From Phalacrocorax aristotelis (Eukaryota; Chordata; Aves; Suliformes; Phalacrocoracidae): 64,000 nucleotides of DNA. Below are positions 57,831-64,000 of the stretch, piece by piece. The notes under the pieces are model-generated. The model was not told the origin of the DNA. It ran no database searches and saw nothing but the letters and a program-made list of their open reading frames with translations. The DNA lies in the NCBI RefSeq assembly GCF_949628215.1, contig NC_134278.1, positions 105,939,277 through 106,003,276 on the forward strand, given 5' to 3'. The position numbers were made by a program, and so were the translations under genes. Numbering within the stretch: the stretch's first letter is position 1; every line of letters begins with the position of its first letter.

Positions 57831-60800
57831 ACAAATAAAATCTGAGAAGTGGTGGCATCACTGTTTCTCTAATTATGTTGGAGTAAAGACCATGTAAGGG
57901 AAAGAGCTATCATAGATAAGAAGTAATGTTAGTAGAAGAATAAATTGGTATAATTTCTACATATTTTTTAGCTATATATGTGACGAAGTTTCCACCTGTC
58001 AGAAGGAAGGTGTTCGGGAATAGCCTTCCAACAGAAATGGTGTATGTGAGCAATTTTGTACGCAGGCATGTGTGCATGCAAACTGCTTATTTTTATGATT
58101 AAGCTTTATTATTGGATGTGAGACCAATTGAGTATACTGGTGATCCAAAATAGTTCTTCCTGTCCATGTCTTTATTCTCTTTGGAGAAGACTTGCAATTG
58201 GTCTTTAAAAGCAAGAAGATCTTAAACTAAACAAAACGAACAAAAGCACCCCCCTGAGGTCCCTGGGTCTCACATTATCCAGAAGCTCATTTTGACAGGA
58301 GGTTTTGTAAGAGGCAGAGCCTCTTAGCAAATGTAAATCTTTGATAATATCCAGGTAAGGAAAGAGCAGAAAAGAAAGGGATTTTTTTTTCCTAAATGCC
58401 TACCATTGAACAATGATATGTTCCCAGAAAAAATCAGAAAACTCTTCACAGAGAAACAGAAACAAAATCTAACTAGAATTTGGGGAATTTCCCAAACTGT
58501 TTAGTTGTGTTCTTGAAAAGCTGAGTTAATCCATCTTTGCAAATATGCATTTTACAGAGGATTGCAGGCAATTTTTGTTTCTCTTACATCCAGTTCATTG
58601 ATTAAATATATAAACAGGATGTCTTTAAGAGCAGAAGATTTTAAAACAGGATTTGATACTAAGCAAGAGATCTGCTAGTTCCCTTTTAGCTATTTGAGTT
58701 TCATCTTTGCTTATCAGAGCTGTTTTAGGGTACAGTAATTTCCAAGTGCACTATTGGGTTGCGAGGTAAATAATCTCTAGAGATGAATATTTTTTTCTTT
58801 CTTTTTTACTGTAAATGACAATAGTACATAGGCTAGAAATTTCCCTTGTAAATTCTGGTCATCCCATTTGTTTGCTAAGTTCCAGTATGGACTCAGGACC
58901 TATTCTGACGGTGCACTGAGACGTTATGCAGCCTTGCTCATGCATTTCTAGAGGTAGGTTATCCATCAGCTGTGTTTAAGGACTTGATTAATGACCAAGA
59001 CCCATCAAATTTGAAAGAGACTTTTTGATCATACAGGTGAGGAGATCAATGACAACAATTTATGTATTGTGTATGTAAGAACAGAAGTCCCTTTTTCCAG
59101 GTGAACAAAATGCTGAGGAAGCCTGCCTCGGTTTGAACCTTTATCCTGCTTGTAGTTCTACACGTCTCTCTGGAGTTTCAGATAACTCAGGGAGTGTTGA
59201 ACAGTCAGTGAGATCAGCCCACGCAGAGCAGCTTGCAGCAGGGACAGGATCTAATTGTGGATACAGTTCAAGCAACAGAGTATAAATGGGGATATGGGTG
59301 ACTGAGAGCTGTAATATAAAGTTACATGACTACTTTTTATGAGCAATTCTAAATGACACTCACATGTGAACCCATCTGTATTTTTACCACCATGTTAAGA
59401 AACTATGTAATCAGAACATTTTCCCCATAAATTATTAGATTAACAGTTTTTATATTAATTTGATTGGTACTTTACAAAATGCAAAATATTCTACTTGATT
59501 CATGTGAAAGCCAATTCCTACAGTTTTCACTAACTGGTTTTCCATCACTATTTGTTTCCATTTATTTTCTTTACATTTCCAACTACAAATTCAGGAAACA
59601 ACACACAATTGTAGATAATTACTTTGAATTCAAGTTACAACTTTTATGATGGTTGAGAAAAATTAAATTATTTTACTTTTTAAATACCAGCTATGTACAT
59701 TTAACAGAAAAAATGGATATGTTTTCAGCTTCACTTTTATTGCAATATGTAACATCGGGTGCATATGGAGAGTCTCTTAGCTGTCGTTTTCTTGGTTTGC
59801 TCTTACAAACTTGAAGGGTATACTATTACAAATGATAACACAAGGATATTAAACTGTTGCATTACTTCTTAATAAAAATCCCATTACAGTCTGCCTACTT
59901 GTTTAATACCTAAACAGTACTGTTTCAAGAGCAGTAATTCAGTTACCGAATGCATATTAAAAATTACAGTGAGTGAGAATGCAATAATCTGTCCCAAGTC
60001 AACATGCAGTCTCTACTTCTTTGCTTATAAACAGTCAATTTTCCCTAATAATAATATAATAATATTTTTTTTTCATTATGCTATACATTTTCAAAATGCT
60101 GTTTTATGAAGGAACACTCTTCATTCACTCTTCATTCAGGTCTATCATGCTCTGCAAGGTACATTGCTGTTAGTCATTTATCAGGTAACATGTATCTCTT
60201 TCCAGCACCATCTGCCTATTTTACTTACAAAGAATATAAGTTCTTCAAGGCAGAGGATTTGTTGCAATGAGTAGCCTATTCAGGGAAGTGTTCCAGTACT
60301 TTCCTGGTCTTCTCATGCATTGACAATACACTTGAACAAAACTCCTCTGCTATCACTCATGCGTTGTCATGCAATAATGATGGCTGTGGGAACACCAGGT
60401 TGTATCTTGTGGCCTGAAATGGTCAGCTCTGTGTTTCATGGGTTGAGGCTTCCTAATAATTCAGGCATGCTTTCCAAAGCCACTTATCAGCCATATGCCC
60501 TGCCCTGTGACAGCTGATCCCCTGTACACTTTGATTTTAGTTTTTCTTACTGTCCCTTCACAATACATAGTATCTGTTCATACTTGGCTCAGGTTGGGAT
60601 ATTTGCATTGTAATAATTCAGTGTGATTTTGTTTTCACTTTACTAGAATATTTTCTTAACTATAACAGAATTGAGCCAGTGTTACCGCACGTGCATGGTG
60701 TATATTTCCTTAGTTTAACTCTGCTTCTACTTGGCGTACCTTCATCACTGAGTTCAGCGAGACTGTCATCAGCCACATGGCACCCAAAAGGCAGACCATG

Positions 60801-61763
60801 GAACATGGCATCTCTTGGACAGTGATTACTGCATGGTTAAAAATGTGTCCAGTCCTGCGGCATGTTGAAGAAGCTCGGCACATCCATATGGTCGTCTGTA
60901 TAGGCAGAATCTACTGCTCTGTTAAAGAAGCATAGCATGAAAGGTTATGCCTTAATGTGAGAAACAAAAAATGTAATTTTCTTCTTCAGGGTTCCTTTTT
61001 GTAGTTTAGCAGCTAGATTCCTGCATTATATCTATTTTCTCTAAAATGGTTTTATAACATGTTCTGTTTGCCAGCACAATATTAAATGGTCCCCAGACAC
61101 TGTTTTAACTCACATGTCATGTTTTCTACACTATACCTCACTTTGTAATTACTGCCTCCCATTGCCAATAATTCCTGCCCTCCAGAAGGCCCTGTTTAAG
61201 GCTGAGTAATAAAATACTGGGAGATTAATATTCAGTTGATGACAGATCGTTTAATGCAACTCTTACCAAAACTCTCCAGCATCTAGGAAATTGGCAGAAT
61301 ACTCCTAATGGCTGCTTTCTGATGTCATTCAATGAGCAACCAAGGGTGAGTTCTCTGAGGTTATTCTCCAGACTTTAATGGAGCAGATTTCTTTTTAATC
61401 TTCAGTCCTCTCAGGGAATTGTATGAGGTGAGTTTAATTCCTGTGTATTTGGCATGAAAGTGGATCTTCTTAGATTGCAAACCAGGACTTGTGTTACTGT
61501 TTCAGCACTGTAGTCAGTAAATCTAAAAGTTTTCATCTACTTGTGTGCCTATACGCCCAGTGAGAACACAAGAGATTTACGTGCATGGATCCATACTGAA
61601 GTTACAAATTGCAGTCTAGATTTTCTCAAAAACTTACGGGAAATTGTAAACAGCTGCAGATATTGCCAGCGCTTGGATGATTTGCCTTACTGATTTCAAA
61701 ATTGTAGTCCCAACAACTTAACTAATACAATAAAACATCACACCTGTTTCTTTCCCTGTACTG

Positions 61764-61782
61764 CCCCCCCCCCCCCCCCCCC
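61764..61782. repeat. 19-base poly-C run
   Basis: Nineteen uninterrupted C residues, then GCCCC. Prone to slippage; may form an i-motif or G-quadruplex. Confidence 0.85.
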
Positions 61783-63839
61783 GCCCCATGCCATCTTGGC
61801 AATACAAAGGAATTTTAAAATGGGTGTGGAGGACATTTGTCCAATTTACAAGCTGATTTCAGTAGGGGTATTCATGTGGGTACATTCCTACTGAGTAAAA
61901 GCATTGATAAATTGGCTCTGGTAAATTTAGCAGCCACAGTTTTTACTGCATGGGTATTACTCTGCTCCTCTGCCATTAATTACCAGAATTGACACAAGGG
62001 GACATACCCCTGCTTAACCTACTTCAGTTCTCACTCAAATGCCTTGGTTCCTTTGAAAGGCCAATGATGCTTTAAAGTAAGACATTGCAGTATGCCTACT
62101 TGTGTTTTATTACTGATGGAGTCAAAGAGTGAGAAGTTTTGGTTTTAAACTTGTGAGAAGTGCTGGCGCGAAACCTGTTCCTCCCCACCCCCCACATCAG
62201 TGGTTATTTCTCATCAGGGACTGCCTTTCTGCCAGGTTTTCAACTAAGGTGTTCAGTCCCTCCTCAGAGTGGGGGAAAAGCAAGGCAAAGGGCAGAGACT
62301 TCAGATGTCCCAAAGAAGAAATGAGCTTTGGTTGTCTCTGAAATCCACCTAGGCTAGAATTTCATGCCAGATTAGCACTGTTTGAGTATACTTTTGGAGT
62401 GTATGTATGTGTAAAAGCACTAGTAGCAATGCTTTGAGGGAGTAGGTGCACAAACAGTTTTCTGGGTGGCAGCACTGTCTAAAGCAGGTCTTACCTGTCC
62501 ACTTCCACCCTTGTCTCATATTGCTGCCCTCCCTGTGGTACCAGCACAAGGCTTATGGGCTGCATAATAAATCTGTTCAGTGAATGGTAGCTGGTTGAAA
62601 AGTAATCTCATGAAAAAAAAGAGCCTTTTTCTGAGTATCAGGTGCCTGATCCCTTTCACAGAATGGCTTGACAAACAGCAGGAACGGCACAGCTGAAAGA
62701 GGGGAGCTTGCCATGACAGAAGTAAAGGCAGGGGAATGCCTTGAATCAGTAGGTCATGCTTGCTATTGAACACTTGTGTCATGAACCCCTTCACCCTCAT
62801 TTGGCATCCAACACTTGTACACATACACAGGACAGATTATCTGTCATTTGATAGCATCACACATATCTCAGCTGGCTTGTTAACGTGTTTTAGTAATAGC
62901 TGAACTCTTGGACATTAATAGGCGATGCAATCACTCATTTCCTGAATTGACCACTTCCATGCAATGAAGAAGACAAGCTGGTTACTCAGAACTATGTTCT
63001 TAATGGTCATCATTTCTCTAGAACTTTATTGACTCAGATGTAATAACCTGAAAAGGTATGCTCCACAGGACTCTGCTGTTGTTTGGGAATATACAAGGTA
63101 CAGAAAACACTGGAAGAATTAATGACTGATTTTGAAGTTTTTCTGTGATGAGGGTGATGACTTTTTGATTTCACGTATGGAGGTATTCTTTCTGGTAGTA
63201 TCTTCTTAGGTATTTTGTGAACCTTTAGTGTCACATTTGTCTCTATTTGTAAAGAAATTAATTCCTTCAAGAGAAGGACTTCAGTGAGAAATCATTTTCA
63301 CCTCTATCTCCATACTTGCTAAAGCAGTACTGGTTGATACCCAGTAAGACATTACTCTTCGTCATTGTTTTTAGCATTTCAAAACCCTAAACTAGCCTTT
63401 GCAGCAATGTGAGCACAATATGCTGAATGCATTTGAATCCCGTGAATCAGGCAGGATAGGCCTTCTGTCCATACGTCACCTCACTCAGTAGAAAGGTTTG
63501 CCATCACCAATAAAATGGAATAAGATCATTTGGAAGTGAGTGCTTCTTGTAATTTCATCGTACCGTTTTTATTACAGAAGGAGTTGAAAAATGTACAGTA
63601 GTGGAAAAATGTCTTACACAGCACCTGATGTACGGAGCAGTGGTTCCCAAGCAATAAGGCAGGACTCCCAGGTGAGACGTGAGTCCATGACATGCAGAAA
63701 TACACTCCACAGGGCTTGCTTCGGAGCTGCAAAACATTAACAATTTTCTTAGGTGAGGTTTAGCTTCCAAAAAGGCCACTCAGAGTACTAAGCATTTTTA
63801 CTGAACTGTGTGCGCTTTCCCCCTACATACCCCATATTT

Positions 63840-63878
63840 CAGTTCTTTATGATTTTTTCAGTTCTTTATGATTTTTCC
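63840..63878. repeat. 19-bp tandem duplication
   Basis: CAGTTCTTTATGATTTTT occurs twice in direct succession, at 63840 and 63859, in AT-rich intergenic DNA. Confidence 0.75.
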
Positions 63879-64000
63879 ATGTAAATTTTTCATGTAAAAA
63901 ATTAAACCAATTGGCTAGTATAAATTCCTTTAAGACTTGCCTTTCATAGTATTGGTTAAGGGTTTGGAACAATCACATGAAAGGTGATACCCAGGGAATC

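Larger units (their letters stand above)
52000..64000. other. Region downstream of BATF3, no gene recognised
   Basis: Apart from a possible BATF3 3' UTR extension and CR1 remnants around 57.2-57.9 kb, I recognise nothing. The DNA is AT-rich and open frames are short. In mammals the next conserved gene is ATF3; its bZIP exon is not present in this stretch on either strand. Confidence 0.55.

Noticed and set aside
63034-63270. Minus-strand frame near the right edge considered as a possible ATF3 exon
   Set aside because: It has no bZIP basic region or leucine heptad and does not resemble ATF3.

Overview
The window is vertebrate nuclear DNA and looks avian. It has intron-split genes with canonical GT-AG junctions, CpG-island promoters, and several CR1 LINE fragments of the type that dominates bird genomes. 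I cannot name the species. All coding calls come from translating each exon and matching it to remembered vertebrate orthologues, with reading phase checked across every junction.

Layout from left to right: FLVCR1 (minus strand; coding exons 1-6 in the window, the remaining 3' exons lie left of base 1), a gene-poor gap of about 19.5 kb, TATDN3 (minus strand, all ten coding exons), NSL1 (plus strand, six coding exons, head-to-head with TATDN3), a gap of about 4.5 kb, BATF3 (plus strand, three coding exons), then about 12 kb in which I find no gene. This is the order found at human 1q32.3 (FLVCR1-TATDN3-NSL1-BATF3). Mammalian SPATA45, expected between FLVCR1 and TATDN3, was not recognised, and ATF3, expected beyond BATF3, is not reached.

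The genes do not form a pathway. FLVCR1 is a membrane choline/heme transporter, TATDN3 a TatD-type metal-dependent hydrolase, NSL1 a subunit of the MIS12 kinetochore complex, and BATF3 an AP-1 family bZIP factor needed for cross-presenting dendritic cells. TATDN3 and NSL1 share one bidirectional CpG-island promoter with start codons only about 85 bp apart. FLVCR1 and BATF3 have their own CpG islands.

No viral element, CRISPR array, RNA gene or new multi-gene system was found. The points most worth a second look are the compact TATDN3/NSL1 promoter, where both starts carry the same ATGGCGGC core; a nine-copy 39-bp minisatellite in BATF3 intron 1; a perfect AP-1 site just inside that intron; and a nested pair of CR1 elements near 57.5 kb.
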